From contig JAJZZM010000004.1 of the NCBI GenBank assembly GCA_021797555.1, forward strand, positions 88,067 to 152,066: a stretch of DNA of 64,000 nt, read 5' to 3'. How positions within the stretch are numbered: position 1 is the stretch's first letter; every line of letters begins with the position of its first letter. This DNA is from Thermoplasmata archaeon (lineage in GTDB: Archaea; Thermoplasmatota; Thermoplasmata; Thermoplasmatales; Thermoplasmataceae). The notes under the pieces are model-generated. The model was not told the origin of the DNA. It did no database searches and saw only the letters and a program-made list of their open reading frames with translations. Shown here in pieces: positions 1 through 8,448 of the stretch. The position numbers and the translations under genes are program-made.

Positions 1-2008
1 AATTTTTAAATTCTCCAGTAGATTTATCATAATAAAATAATTCATATTTAGTGTTTGGTTCTGCAAAGAATAAATAATGTCCATTCTTAATAGGAACTTT
101 ATAGAAATTACCGTTATTAACATCCTCTATGTAAATTGTTGAATTAAGTGATGTATTATAATCATTATTATTATCAGAACATCCTGGTTTTAACCCAACT
201 GTTCCGTATATTGCAGATGATGTAACAGCATTTATTACCTGTGTTGTGGATGCTTTTATCCCGGAATTTATTGGGCATTTATATTCTGTACCGTACGTTA
301 TATCAACAGTAAAATTATTATTTAAATCTGAATTTGGTATTTTTAATGTGGCATAATCTCCTGCGGAATATAGATTCTGCCCCTCAGAACCATGTGGCAA
401 ATTCCCGCCTGTTATAATAAATGATATTTCAGATGGTTCGTCGTCGGTTGATGTTCCCGATATTTTATATGGATTATTAACATTATGTATTAAATTTTCA
501 GCAGTTCCTGCTGCCTGCTCTGCAGTTACAGCATAACCATAATATGGTATAAGTGAAAATGCATCATTTATAAGAGAGGCTATATCATCAATCTCTGCTA
601 TATTTTTTGAATTTATATTTGTTATATTATAACCACCATATTTTGAATTATACATATTAATGCATGCATAATCTGCATTATCTGTTTGCATTTTTATTAT
701 TAGTTTGTATGGCTCATAATAATAAGAACCTTCCCTAGAACAAAATAATTCCTGATGACCTGCTCCAGTATTTGTAAGATTAAATATTACATAAAGGTTT
801 GATCCGGAATCATATTCAGTAAATGATGATTCTCCTATATCTATACTATTATTTGCAATGCCATTGCCCATATATTCTGATTTAGAACATAATATTGTAG
901 TCTGACCATAAATTCCATATGTTGGCTGGTGACATATATTTGATAAATATATTGTGTTATTACCATCATAGCCAATGTAATTATATAAATGATGATTATA
1001 ATAATATGAACCTCCGGTGTATGATGTCGATGTTGAAACGTCTGTTCTTGCATAATCTGGATTGCAGTGTATATATGTTGTAACCTTTCTATATGATGTA
1101 TATGAAACATCAACAGGTATCTTTCCATTTGCATCGCATGATAATGAAAATTTAAAAACTCCAGTTCCGGATACCTGGAAATTATATGGTGTATGCCCAT
1201 AAAGACATATACGTGCATTTGCAGCAGAACCAGATGATGATGAAAATGATGTTACATGGAATTCCATTTCAACATCTGATCCGTTTAATGACATTGTCCC
1301 ATTTAAATTATATTTTGAATACAAATCTGTGTATCCTGATAATGACCATGTGCATTCCTTTGTTGTTACATGGCATGAACCGGAACCACTTGATCCCCCT
1401 CCTGGATTGCATGGATTTCCAGGGCATATTATTGGGTCTATTACATACATATAACCCTTATTGAGATGAAATTCATATGGTATTTTAAGATCATTAAATC
1501 CATCAATTGATGTAATAACAGGATTTAAATTTGTATTATAAAATACATATGGCCCAATATTTACATTTTTTATTTTATTATTTATAATTTCACAGTATGA
1601 ATAGTTTTCATGATTATAATTATATGATTCAACATTAAATATTACATAATAATTTGCATTTATATTGGATATAATATAAACATATGATTTTATCCCACCA
1701 TATTTTAAAAATATATTATTTTCAAACATTGTAAAATTATTATTTTTGTATATAAATGTATTATAATTATTTACATTATTATAATAAACTAAATTAACAC
1801 TTTGAAGATTATTATTTATGTAAACACACCATGAAAAATTTAATGATGAATTGTCCATATTATAAGTATTATCATATACATAAAAATTGTTATTTAATGC
1901 ATCATTATTGATAATATTGCTATTATTATCAATATTTTCTGAAAATGATATCATAACAAACATTAGAACAATCACCATAGTTATAATTATTATAATTTTA
2001 TTATGCAT
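1..2008 (-). CDS. Large secreted or surface protein, N-terminal part (cut by left edge)
   Basis: The frame is open from an ATG at 2008 to the window edge (669 codons), so the C-terminus is missing. Residues 4-22 are almost all Ile, Val, Met and Phe after one Lys, a signal peptide or N-terminal anchor. Residues 25-190 are very rich in Asn and Tyr with many N-x-S/T sequons. A Cys/Pro/Gly/Ser linker (CPGNPCNPGGG at about 195-205) leads into a Ser/Thr/Gly-rich part with scattered cysteines. I recognise no enzymatic domain; an S-layer-associated or adhesin-like role is an inference. The start codon follows directly on an ATAAT tandem repeat. Confidence 0.75.
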   Translation of the reverse strand, partial: MHNKIIIIITMVIVLMFVMISFSENIDNNSNIINNDALNNNFYVYDNTYNMDNSSLNFSWCVYINNNLQSVNLVYYNNVNNYNTFIYKNNNFTMFENNIFLKYGGIKSYVYIISNINANYYVIFNVESYNYNHENYSYCEIINNKIKNVNIGPYVFYNTNLNPVITSIDGFNDLKIPYEFHLNKGYMYVIDPIICPGNPCNPGGGSSGSGSCHVTTKECTWSLSGYTDLYSKYNLNGTMSLNGSDVEMEFHVTSFSSSSGSAANARICLYGHTPYNFQVSGTGVFKFSLSCDANGKIPVDVSYTSYRKVTTYIHCNPDYARTDVSTSTSYTGGSYYYNHHLYNYIGYDGNNTIYLSNICHQPTYGIYGQTTILCSKSEYMGNGIANNSIDIGESSFTEYDSGSNLYVIFNLTNTGAGHQELFCSREGSYYYEPYKLIIKMQTDNADYACINMYNSKYGGYNITNINSKNIAEIDDIASLINDAFSLIPYYGYAVTAEQAAGTAENLIHNVNNPYKISGTSTDDEPSEISFIITGGNLPHGSEGQNLYSAGDYATLKIPNSDLNNNFTVDITYGTEYKCPINSGIKASTTQVINAVTSSAIYGTVGLKPGCSDNNNDYNTSLNSTIYIEDVNNGNFYKVPIKNGHYLFFAEPNTKYELFYYDKSTGEFKN

Positions 2009-2010
2009 AA

Positions 2011-2044
2011 ATAATATAATATAATATAATATAATATAATATAT
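2011..2044. repeat. ATAAT pentanucleotide tandem repeat in the promoter of the surface protein
   Basis: Six uninterrupted copies of ATAAT occupy 2011-2040, running on into ATATA. The repeat begins three bases before the surface protein start codon, so it lies where the core promoter of a leaderless gene would be. The next TATA-like sequence upstream is at about 2041-2052. Confidence 0.85.
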
Positions 2045-2299
2045 AAATATTTCTATTTATTGTGTATATAATATATATAAATATGCAAAAGGAATAAATA
2101 ATTATCTTACCAGTTTCCAATATTAAAACCTTTCTTTACCGTTACTCCATTAATCTATTCCTGTTTAACTTCTAATTCATGATAATTATTATCATAGAGA
2201 ACCCAATGATAAATAATTTTATACAAAATAAAGAAAGAATATTGAAAATATAGAAAATTCTTAAATAAAAGTTTATAATATTTACTGGACGATGTGTAA

Positions 2300-2321
2300 G
2301 GCATTCCCATATGGGGATGCC
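2300..2321. terminator. Hairpin at the 3' end of the IS4-family transposase (copy A)
   Basis: A 9-bp stem (GGCATTCCC with GGGGATGCC, one G-T pair) closes an ATAT loop, about 18 bases beyond the transposase stop. It is unchanged in the second copy at 49907-49928. It could end transcription or belong to an element-encoded RNA; the sequence does not decide between them. Confidence 0.6.
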
Positions 2322-2338
2322 GTACCTATTTATTTTAA

Positions 2339-2889
2339 CTATATTTTAGATAAATCAATACTGTAAATATTATTGAAGTATCTTATATTTCCATGCCTTA
2401 TACCTCTTATGATTTCAGGGAATGAAACTATAATTCCTATTGATTCCATTATCATGTTCACAATAATATACGCAATCATGTATGAGAATACCTGTATTAT
2501 CATTCCATTTAATGATTTTGATAATAAATGGTCTATTTTAAGCTGTGACTTCATTCTTTTAAATAACTCCTCTATGTTCCATCTCAAATTATATGCATAG
2601 TAAATATACTTATCAGGCAAATTCATTATATCAGTGATATATCTGTATTCAATCCCCTCAACATTCACCCTTGCAATGCGTAAATTCAATCCATTATTCA
2701 TTCTTGCCATTTCATGGCCATTGACTGTTCCGGATCCAGAGTAAACAGCATTCTTTTTTATCCTGGATACAAATAATATATTCCTATCAGCAAGCTCCTT
2801 AAATCTCTTTAAGTTATAGTACCCTAAATCAAATACCAGTATTGATGAGTACAGTATTTTACTATCCATATCTTTTATAATATTATCAA
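2339..2889 (-). pseudogene. IS4-family transposase remnant, C-terminal half
   Basis: An open frame of 176 residues keeps the second catalytic Asp (LVFDLGYYN) and the YREK signature of IS4 transposases: in YNLRWNIEELFKRMK the spacing is Y-2-R-3-E-6-K. The first third, with the first catalytic Asp (AIDST in the other copy), is deleted, so it cannot encode an active enzyme. It is roughly 85 percent identical by eye to the corresponding part of the copy near 50 kb, so the two come from diverged members of one element family. Confidence 0.9.
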
Positions 2890-2897
2890 GATGTCTT

Positions 2898-4076
2898 CTA
2901 TGAATTTATTCCAAATATTTTATTGTCATTCCAGTATTTTTTTATTATTATCAAAACAGAAATAATCACGGGTATTATAAGAATTGCAAATGTTTTTTCG
3001 AATCCTATATATGGAATAATTGCTGCAAATATTAGTGGTATAACCATAAATAAGGCCATATTGTATGAATAAAAATATGAATTGACTGCGTTTCTTTCCT
3101 CTACTGATGTGCCCCTGGATATTTCTATTGTTGATAACGGGAATATTGACCCATGCGGTATGCCTAAAAACATCATTACACCAACAAATGCAAAATAATT
3201 GGGCAAAAATGGGAATATTATCAATGCTATAACTGTAATTGTAGGTGCTATTATTAATGGATATCTTATATTTTTAATGGGCCTTATGCTTAAGTATATC
3301 CTTGTAAATAATGAGACAGTAAAAAAGAATACAAATGGTAAATATGCCATGTAACTGCTTACATGGAATCTTGTTTCAGCAAATATTACAAGAAAAACAG
3401 TAAGTGCAGCAAATGGTACATTATACGTTGTTATTGTTAAAATTGCTGACCACAGCCCTGAATTATGCTTTATTGATGAACCGTGTGTTTCTTTTTTATT
3501 ATTTTTCGGGAATTCCATAAAAAATGATGTAATAAATCCAATAATGCCTATAGGTGCAAAAAATAGGAATACTGTTCTATAATTAATAAACGTCAATAAA
3601 TATGTTTCTAATGATGGGCCAAATACTAAGCTAAAGCTTAACCCAACCGAATATATGGCCAATAATCTTTCCCTGCCAGTTTTATCCGGATATAAACTTG
3701 CAGATGTTACAATATTTGGCAGTATTATCCCATAGGCTATCCCTATGAAAAATGATACTATAAATATGCTAATACTGCTGGATAAGTAATATAATACCAG
3801 TAATATAATTATCATAAAATTTGCAAATATAAATACATTTCTTCTTAATTTGGAATTCATTAAGGGATTCAAGAATGTTGTTGCAAGTACCGTTCCTAAA
3901 TAAACTATTGCAGTTACCAGTGCAGATAATATATATGAAAAATGCAGTAAATATTTACCAAATGGAGAAACTGTTGTAACCACCATATCATTGGTCGCCC
4001 TCATAGATACTGCCATTAAAATCAGAATTATAGAGTATAACAGGAATAAATGCTTATTACTGGATAATTTCCTCAT
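2898..4076 (-). CDS. MFS transporter
   Basis: A 392-residue protein with about 12 hydrophobic helices and a central hydrophilic loop near residues 192-205 (PKNNKKETHG), the usual 6+6 layout of the major facilitator superfamily. Short basic loops (NSKLRRN at about 74-80, DKTGRERL at about 130-137) sit at the expected cytoplasmic positions. The substrate cannot be told from the sequence; proton-coupled efflux or uptake of small organic molecules is usual for the family. The stop codon lies 9 bases from the truncated end of an IS4-family fragment, so its 3' flank has been rearranged, but the reading frame looks complete. Confidence 0.8.
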   Translation of the reverse strand: MRKLSSNKHLFLLYSIILILMAVSMRATNDMVVTTVSPFGKYLLHFSYILSALVTAIVYLGTVLATTFLNPLMNSKLRRNVFIFANFMIIILLVLYYLSSSISIFIVSFFIGIAYGIILPNIVTSASLYPDKTGRERLLAIYSVGLSFSLVFGPSLETYLLTFINYRTVFLFFAPIGIIGFITSFFMEFPKNNKKETHGSSIKHNSGLWSAILTITTYNVPFAALTVFLVIFAETRFHVSSYMAYLPFVFFFTVSLFTRIYLSIRPIKNIRYPLIIAPTITVIALIIFPFLPNYFAFVGVMMFLGIPHGSIFPLSTIEISRGTSVEERNAVNSYFYSYNMALFMVIPLIFAAIIPYIGFEKTFAILIIPVIISVLIIIKKYWNDNKIFGINS

Positions 4077-4325
4077 AGGGAGTTATTTAACAGCAATATT
4101 AATTATTTATCCATAATAAATAAATATATATAGGAATTAATAGCCGGATATTGCAATTAATAATTATCAATTATTTAAAAACATTAGTTATCTCTGGACT
4201 GTTTTTAATGCTATTACCAATGTATCCTATAACAGGCACGGATATTTACCATATTAGTATTTATATATAAAGAGTGAGCAATGGCAATAAAAAAACCAGA
4301 AATATAAAGCTTAAAAACTTAAAAA

Positions 4326-4790
4326 TCATTCCTTTATTAAATCAGAAGCTTTTTTATAAAATATATCCCTTAACATTAGCAAAGCATCAAAATTTTCTAC
4401 TGTAAATCTTTTTTTGTAATCATCCTTTTTTGATAATCTTCTGTAATAATATAATAATTCTACTGTCTTTGTGCACGCCCTAAATGCAACCTTGGCAGCC
4501 CTGTTATCACTTAATATAATGTTATAGTCATCCTTCCACCCTTTTTCCTGCGGCAATGATTTCATAAAATCAAAGTTGCTGGCTTTCTCTCCCATTATTA
4601 TAAAATTTTCTAAAGACCTTATATAATCAACAATATTTTTATAGTTGCCAGAAAATTCCGTATCAAGTTTCATTAAATTTGATGTTATGCTTGCAAGTTC
4701 GTATTCTTTTACAAAATATAACTGTATATCATTATCATAGTCTTCATCTTTATCATTTACCATGCAGTGAAACTTTTTAAATTCTTCCAT
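4326..4790 (-). CDS. Hypothetical protein, 154 aa
   Basis: I do not recognise this protein. It is soluble, acidic at the N-terminus and basic towards the C-terminus, predicted largely helical, without a signal peptide or membrane segment. It has two cysteines (near residues 9 and 107) but no CxxC motif. Codon use resembles its neighbours, which supports a real gene. It is transcribed in the same direction as the EamA carrier 30 bases upstream, so they may share a transcript; no function follows from that. Confidence 0.55.
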   Translation of the reverse strand: MEEFKKFHCMVNDKDEDYDNDIQLYFVKEYELASITSNLMKLDTEFSGNYKNIVDYIRSLENFIIMGEKASNFDFMKSLPQEKGWKDDYNIILSDNRAAKVAFRACTKTVELLYYYRRLSKKDDYKKRFTVENFDALLMLRDIFYKKASDLIKE

Positions 4791-4820
4791 AATTATGCAT
4801 TAATTTATTAGATAAATACT

Positions 4821-5639
4821 TTATTTTTTAATTTTTATATTTGAAATTGTTATGCTTATTATTATAATAATAGCACCTATAAATTGAAATTCGGTTAAAG
4901 TTTCATGAATAATAAAAAATGCCAGTATAATTGTAAAAACAGGCTCCATGGAAGAAATCATCATTGATAAAGAAGAATCAAGTTTTTTCATTCCGCGATA
5001 AAATAAATAATATGGAACTATTTCGGCGAATATCGCAAGGTATAAACCTCCGGAAATTGAATATACATTATAATTAACATCTACAAAAAATGATACTAAG
5101 AATATTAAGGGTATTGACCAGACAACTTCCGCCGCGATAATCATGTTGTTATCTATTCCAGAAAACTGTAATTTTTTTGAAAATGATATTAATAATCCAT
5201 ATGTTAATCCTGACAATAATCCTAAAATTACAAAATAAAAGTTAACTGTTCCTAAATACGTTAAATATAGGCCAAAAATTATTAAAAATGCGGATATTAT
5301 TTTCATTTTTGTAATCTTCTCTTTTATAAATAAAAATGAAAATATAATAACAAATAATATTGATGTATACAGCATTACAGCCATAAAAGGTGCTCCGGCA
5401 ATAGTTATTGAAACAACAAATATTTCAATAAAAATGCCATTTAATACTCCTATTATGAGCAATTTAAAATTTATAAGCCCTTTAAAATCTCTATAAAACA
5501 ATAAAAAAATTAATCCGAATATTGACCTGAATAATACCATGGAAAAGGGATTCCCGCCCAGAGGGTATAAAAGATCTACAACTATACCCATTGTTCCCCA
5601 GAGAAACGCGGCTCCGAGTATATCAATTTTCTCTTTCAT
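4821..5639 (-). CDS. EamA/DMT-family transporter
   Basis: About 272 residues with ten hydrophobic helices arranged as two EamA repeats, the 10-TM form of the drug/metabolite transporter superfamily. Typical features are the N-terminal GAAFLWGTMGIVVDLL and the final helix pair after SSMEPVFTIILAFFIIHE, where the family has a conserved S-x-x-P/E motif. I take the ATG at 5639 rather than the TTG 18 bases upstream: it starts the first helix properly and lies about 26-30 bases from a TATA-like sequence on this strand. The substrate is unknown; metabolite or amino acid export is common in the family. It is divergent from the aminotransferase gene at 5700. Confidence 0.8.
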   Translation of the reverse strand: MKEKIDILGAAFLWGTMGIVVDLLYPLGGNPFSMVLFRSIFGLIFLLFYRDFKGLINFKLLIIGVLNGIFIEIFVVSITIAGAPFMAVMLYTSILFVIIFSFLFIKEKITKMKIISAFLIIFGLYLTYLGTVNFYFVILGLLSGLTYGLLISFSKKLQFSGIDNNMIIAAEVVWSIPLIFLVSFFVDVNYNVYSISGGLYLAIFAEIVPYYLFYRGMKKLDSSLSMMISSMEPVFTIILAFFIIHETLTEFQFIGAIIIIISITISNIKIKK

Positions 5640-5663
5640 TGCAATAGCATTAAACAAACGTTA

Positions 5664-5678
5664 AAATAAATTTATATT
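5664..5678 (+). promoter_or_regulatory. TATA box region between divergent genes
   Basis: AAATAAATTTATATT contains a TATA-like TTTATATT centred 26 bases before the ATG at 5700, which predicts a leaderless transcript for the aminotransferase. The same AT-rich stretch lies a similar distance from the divergent ATG at 5639 and may serve both genes. Confidence 0.6.
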
Positions 5679-5699
5679 CTATAATATATTATTATATAT

Positions 5700-6854
5700 A
5701 TGAACAGAAAATTATTGATGCATGTTGGCCCAACAATAATAGATATGGATGTTTTACTGGCAGGAGTAAGAAACAACACGGGATTTGCCTCACCGGAATT
5801 TATACCTGCAATGAAAAATTCTTTAGACGGATTAAAATATGTTATGAATGCAAAGAACTACCAGCCATTTATATTGCCCGGAAGTGGTACATTAGGAATG
5901 GAAAGCATGACATCATTACTAAAGAAAAATGATAATGTTTTAGTAATAAGTTCCGGTGTTTTCGGGGATCGCTGGAAAGCGATATTCAATAAATATGAAG
6001 TTAACTGTACATTATTGAGATCAGAGCCAGGAAAAATTGTAAGTGAAGATAGGATTATGGAGGAATTAGATAAAAAGCATTATAAAATGGTAACAATGAC
6101 ACAGGTAGAAACAAGTACCGGTGTTAGATTTCCCGTAAAGGAAATAGCCAAAAAAATAAGGGATAAAACAGATTTAATTGTTGTCGATGCAGTTGCAAGT
6201 GCTGGAGCCGAAGAATTGAACGTACATGACTGGGATATAGATGTATGCTTAACTGCAAGCCAGAAGGCTTTAGCAACACCTCCCGGTGCTTCACTGCTTG
6301 TATTGTCTGAAAATGCATTATCATATTTATCAGATGATTCATTATCAGGTTTTTATACAGATTTAAATCAGTGGAAGAATATAATGAATAACTTTGAAAG
6401 CAATAAATCAGGTTATTATACAACATTGCCTGTGCATTTAATATTTTCATTAGAAAAATCATTTGATTTAATAAAAGAGGAAACCATGGAAAATAGAATA
6501 AAAAGACATAAGATAGTTTCAGGTGCAATAAGATCAGGATTAAATGCAATGGATATGGATATAATGGCATATGAAAAATATTACAGCAATACAGTAACAG
6601 CAATGATGTTAAACAATATAAATATGAATGAATTTTTAAATTATTGCCTAAACAATGGAATAGAAATGGCAACAGGAATAATACCAGAATATGCAGGAAA
6701 ATACATAAGGATAGGCCATATGGGCTGGATTAATGAAAATGATGCAATATCAACAATAGCTGTTATTGAAAGGGCACTTAATAAATTTGGTAAAAAAATA
6801 AAATATGGAACAGGAATAACTGCTGCACAGGAATATATTGAAGATTTTAAGTGA
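5700..6854 (+). CDS. Class V aminotransferase (serine-pyruvate/alanine-glyoxylate type)
   Basis: A 384-residue PLP-dependent enzyme of the AGXT/serine-pyruvate subfamily. MHVGPTIIDMDVL near the start is the family's conserved N-terminus, GSGTLGMES (61-69) contacts the cofactor phosphate, D163 in VVDAVAS pairs with the pyridine nitrogen, and K189 in TASQKAL is the Schiff-base lysine. The family moves the amino group of alanine or serine to glyoxylate, pyruvate or another 2-oxo acid; the exact substrate pair is not readable here. The length is normal. Its 3' end overlaps the convergent lipB gene by 8 bases. Confidence 0.88.
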   Translation: MNRKLLMHVGPTIIDMDVLLAGVRNNTGFASPEFIPAMKNSLDGLKYVMNAKNYQPFILPGSGTLGMESMTSLLKKNDNVLVISSGVFGDRWKAIFNKYEVNCTLLRSEPGKIVSEDRIMEELDKKHYKMVTMTQVETSTGVRFPVKEIAKKIRDKTDLIVVDAVASAGAEELNVHDWDIDVCLTASQKALATPPGASLLVLSENALSYLSDDSLSGFYTDLNQWKNIMNNFESNKSGYYTTLPVHLIFSLEKSFDLIKEETMENRIKRHKIVSGAIRSGLNAMDMDIMAYEKYYSNTVTAMMLNNINMNEFLNYCLNNGIEMATGIIPEYAGKYIRIGHMGWINENDAISTIAVIERALNKFGKKIKYGTGITAAQEYIEDFK

Positions 6855-7476
6855 TACTATTTTTTATTGTATAATCAATTATATTGAATTTTTTTAATGT
6901 AATTTCAATAAATTTTTCCTTTATTGCATTTAAATCATATTTTTTGCCTGTAATTTTTTCCATGGATGTCATTATATCAGGATTAAAATTGCATGGATTT
7001 ATTATGCTGAATTTTTTTAAATCCGTGGAAACGTTAAGTGCCATGCCATGATACGTTGAAAACTTATTTATTGCAATGCCTATAGAAGCTATCTTTTTAT
7101 TTTCATGCCATATACCTGTTTTCTCATTATATAAAGGATATGAATCAATATTATAATCTTTTAATAATTCAATAACTGATTCCTGTATAATTTTTATTAA
7201 ATCAAGTGCATTCATTTTTCTATCCTTCAAGTTTATTATATAATATGCTATTAACTGACCTTTGCCATGATATGTTACATAGCCACCACGGTCTGTTTTT
7301 ATTATATTGTTTAAATCACCCTTATAATGTATGCCTGCAGTGTAAACATCATCATGTTCCGGAAATATAAATGAATCTTCGATTTTATTATTATTCCTTA
7401 AATCATTTAATTTTTTCTGGAATTCTGTGCATGTATTATAATCAATTTTGGATAAATTATATATAAAGGATTTCAT
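6847..7476 (-). CDS. lipB: Octanoyl-ACP/lipoyl transferase LipB
   Basis: The 209-residue protein has the LipB hallmarks: RGGYVTYHGKGQ (63-74) binds the lipoyl/octanoyl chain, K128 in KKIASIGIA and C162 in INPCNF are the catalytic lysine and cysteine, and H143 lies in TYHGMALNV. The enzyme moves an octanoyl group to the lipoyl domains of 2-oxoacid dehydrogenases or of glycine cleavage protein H. Lipoate synthase and the acceptor proteins are not in this window. The gene is convergent with the aminotransferase, with an 8-base overlap. Confidence 0.93.
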   Translation of the reverse strand: MKSFIYNLSKIDYNTCTEFQKKLNDLRNNNKIEDSFIFPEHDDVYTAGIHYKGDLNNIIKTDRGGYVTYHGKGQLIAYYIINLKDRKMNALDLIKIIQESVIELLKDYNIDSYPLYNEKTGIWHENKKIASIGIAINKFSTYHGMALNVSTDLKKFSIINPCNFNPDIMTSMEKITGKKYDLNAIKEKFIEITLKKFNIIDYTIKNSIT

Positions 7477-7562
7477 TGTGTATAATATGAAGAAGAGATA
7501 AAAATTTATTTATAATATTTCTTAATAGTAACATTTTGCCAATAAATTATTTTTTGGTAAAC

Positions 7563-7570
7563 ATTTAAAT
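7563..7570 (+). promoter_or_regulatory. TATA box that decides the start of the ABC-2 permease
   Basis: ATTTAAAT is centred 26 bases before the ATG at 7592 but only about 11 bases before the in-frame ATG at 7577. With archaeal TATA-to-start spacing, transcription would begin at or next to 7592, so the downstream ATG is the more likely start. Confidence 0.6.
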
Positions 7571-7591
7571 ATTACAATGCAATTAAAAGTC

Positions 7592-8446
7592 ATGGAAAAT
7601 GCATTGAAAAAAAATCAAGAAAATGATAGTGATTTTAATCAATTTAAAGTATCACTGAAATATCAATTTCTTTCATACATAAGAACAAGAAGATTTATCG
7701 GCCTTGCAATATTTTCACTTGCAATGTCAATACTAGTAATGGCCTTAATGCTGCATACAGAGTACAGCACATTAAAAGCGGCAGACTCTGTTTCATTTTT
7801 TTATCAGTATTTATCGGAATTTACTGTATTATTTACATTATTAATCTCAGCATTTTTTGGCGGTGATTTAATATCAACAGATACCGGAACAAATGCTGCA
7901 TATTACACGCTGGTTCAGCCGGTAAGAAGATCTGTTTTATTTTTAGGCAGATTTATTGCAGCAATAATAGCCGCATTTATTGTAATATTCTTATATTTTC
8001 TTGTAGGAATATTATCATCATTATACCTTTACGGTACAGTTTCTGTATTAATATTAAACAGTTTAGGTCTTTTAGTTCTATTTATAGCTGCAGGAATAGC
8101 ATTTTCTTCATTGTTTTCAGGTATATTTAAAAGCCCATCAAACGGAATAGTTGTATCAATACTAATATTTGTTTTAGGTTTCAGCATTATTGATGAAATA
8201 TTAGGTGCATTAGAAGGCATAGAACCCTTATTCAGCATTTATTTTGTTGGGGAAATTGTTTATCTTGTTTTTGATAATAATTATCCTACAAAAGTTATTT
8301 CGAGCAGTAGGTTTGGTCCACATGGCGTAACAACATACACATTTTTGCCATCAATTCCGCAGGGGATATATGTATTGCTGGCATATATAATATTATTCGG
8401 CATATTATCCATATTAATTTATACAAGGAGGCAAATAGAGGGATAA
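7592..8446 (+). CDS. ABC-2 type transporter permease
   Basis: The membrane subunit of an ABC exporter: about 284 residues, a short hydrophilic N-terminus and six hydrophobic helices. The loop after helix 2 carries TDTGTNAAYYTLVQPVRR, typical of ABC-2 permeases (helix 2, then a cytoplasmic coupling element with PVRR). I place the start at 7592 on promoter spacing; an ATG 15 bases upstream is in frame. The ATPase gene follows after 2 bases, so the two form one operon and one complex. Cargo is unknown; such pairs export drugs, peptides or lipids. Confidence 0.85.
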   Translation: MENALKKNQENDSDFNQFKVSLKYQFLSYIRTRRFIGLAIFSLAMSILVMALMLHTEYSTLKAADSVSFFYQYLSEFTVLFTLLISAFFGGDLISTDTGTNAAYYTLVQPVRRSVLFLGRFIAAIIAAFIVIFLYFLVGILSSLYLYGTVSVLILNSLGLLVLFIAAGIAFSSLFSGIFKSPSNGIVVSILIFVLGFSIIDEILGALEGIEPLFSIYFVGEIVYLVFDNNYPTKVISSSRFGPHGVTTYTFLPSIPQGIYVLLAYIILFGILSILIYTRRQIEG

Positions 8447-8448
8447 AC

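Larger units (their letters stand above)
2106..2889 (-). mobile_element. Truncated IS4-family element (copy A)
   Basis: The left terminal repeat CTTACCAGTTTCCAATA at 2106-2122 is identical to both ends of the complete copy at 49712-51036. Similarity to that copy continues through about 215 noncoding bases and the transposase C-terminal half, then stops abruptly near 2889. No right terminal repeat is present, so the element is a 5'-deleted fragment. The breakpoint lies 9 bases from the stop codon of the neighbouring MFS gene. Confidence 0.88.

Noticed and set aside
841..1464. Open frames overlapping the left-edge surface protein, one in another minus-strand frame and one on the plus strand
   Set aside because: They lie entirely within the long partial surface protein gene, have no family likeness and follow from the AT-rich composition.
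2011..2044. ATAAT repeats as a CRISPR array
   Set aside because: Units are five bases without spacers, and no cas gene is present. No CRISPR array is seen anywhere in the window.
6124..6672. A 182-codon frame opposite the class V aminotransferase
   Set aside because: It is complementary to a clearly recognised enzyme and consists of low-complexity Leu/Tyr/His-rich sequence.
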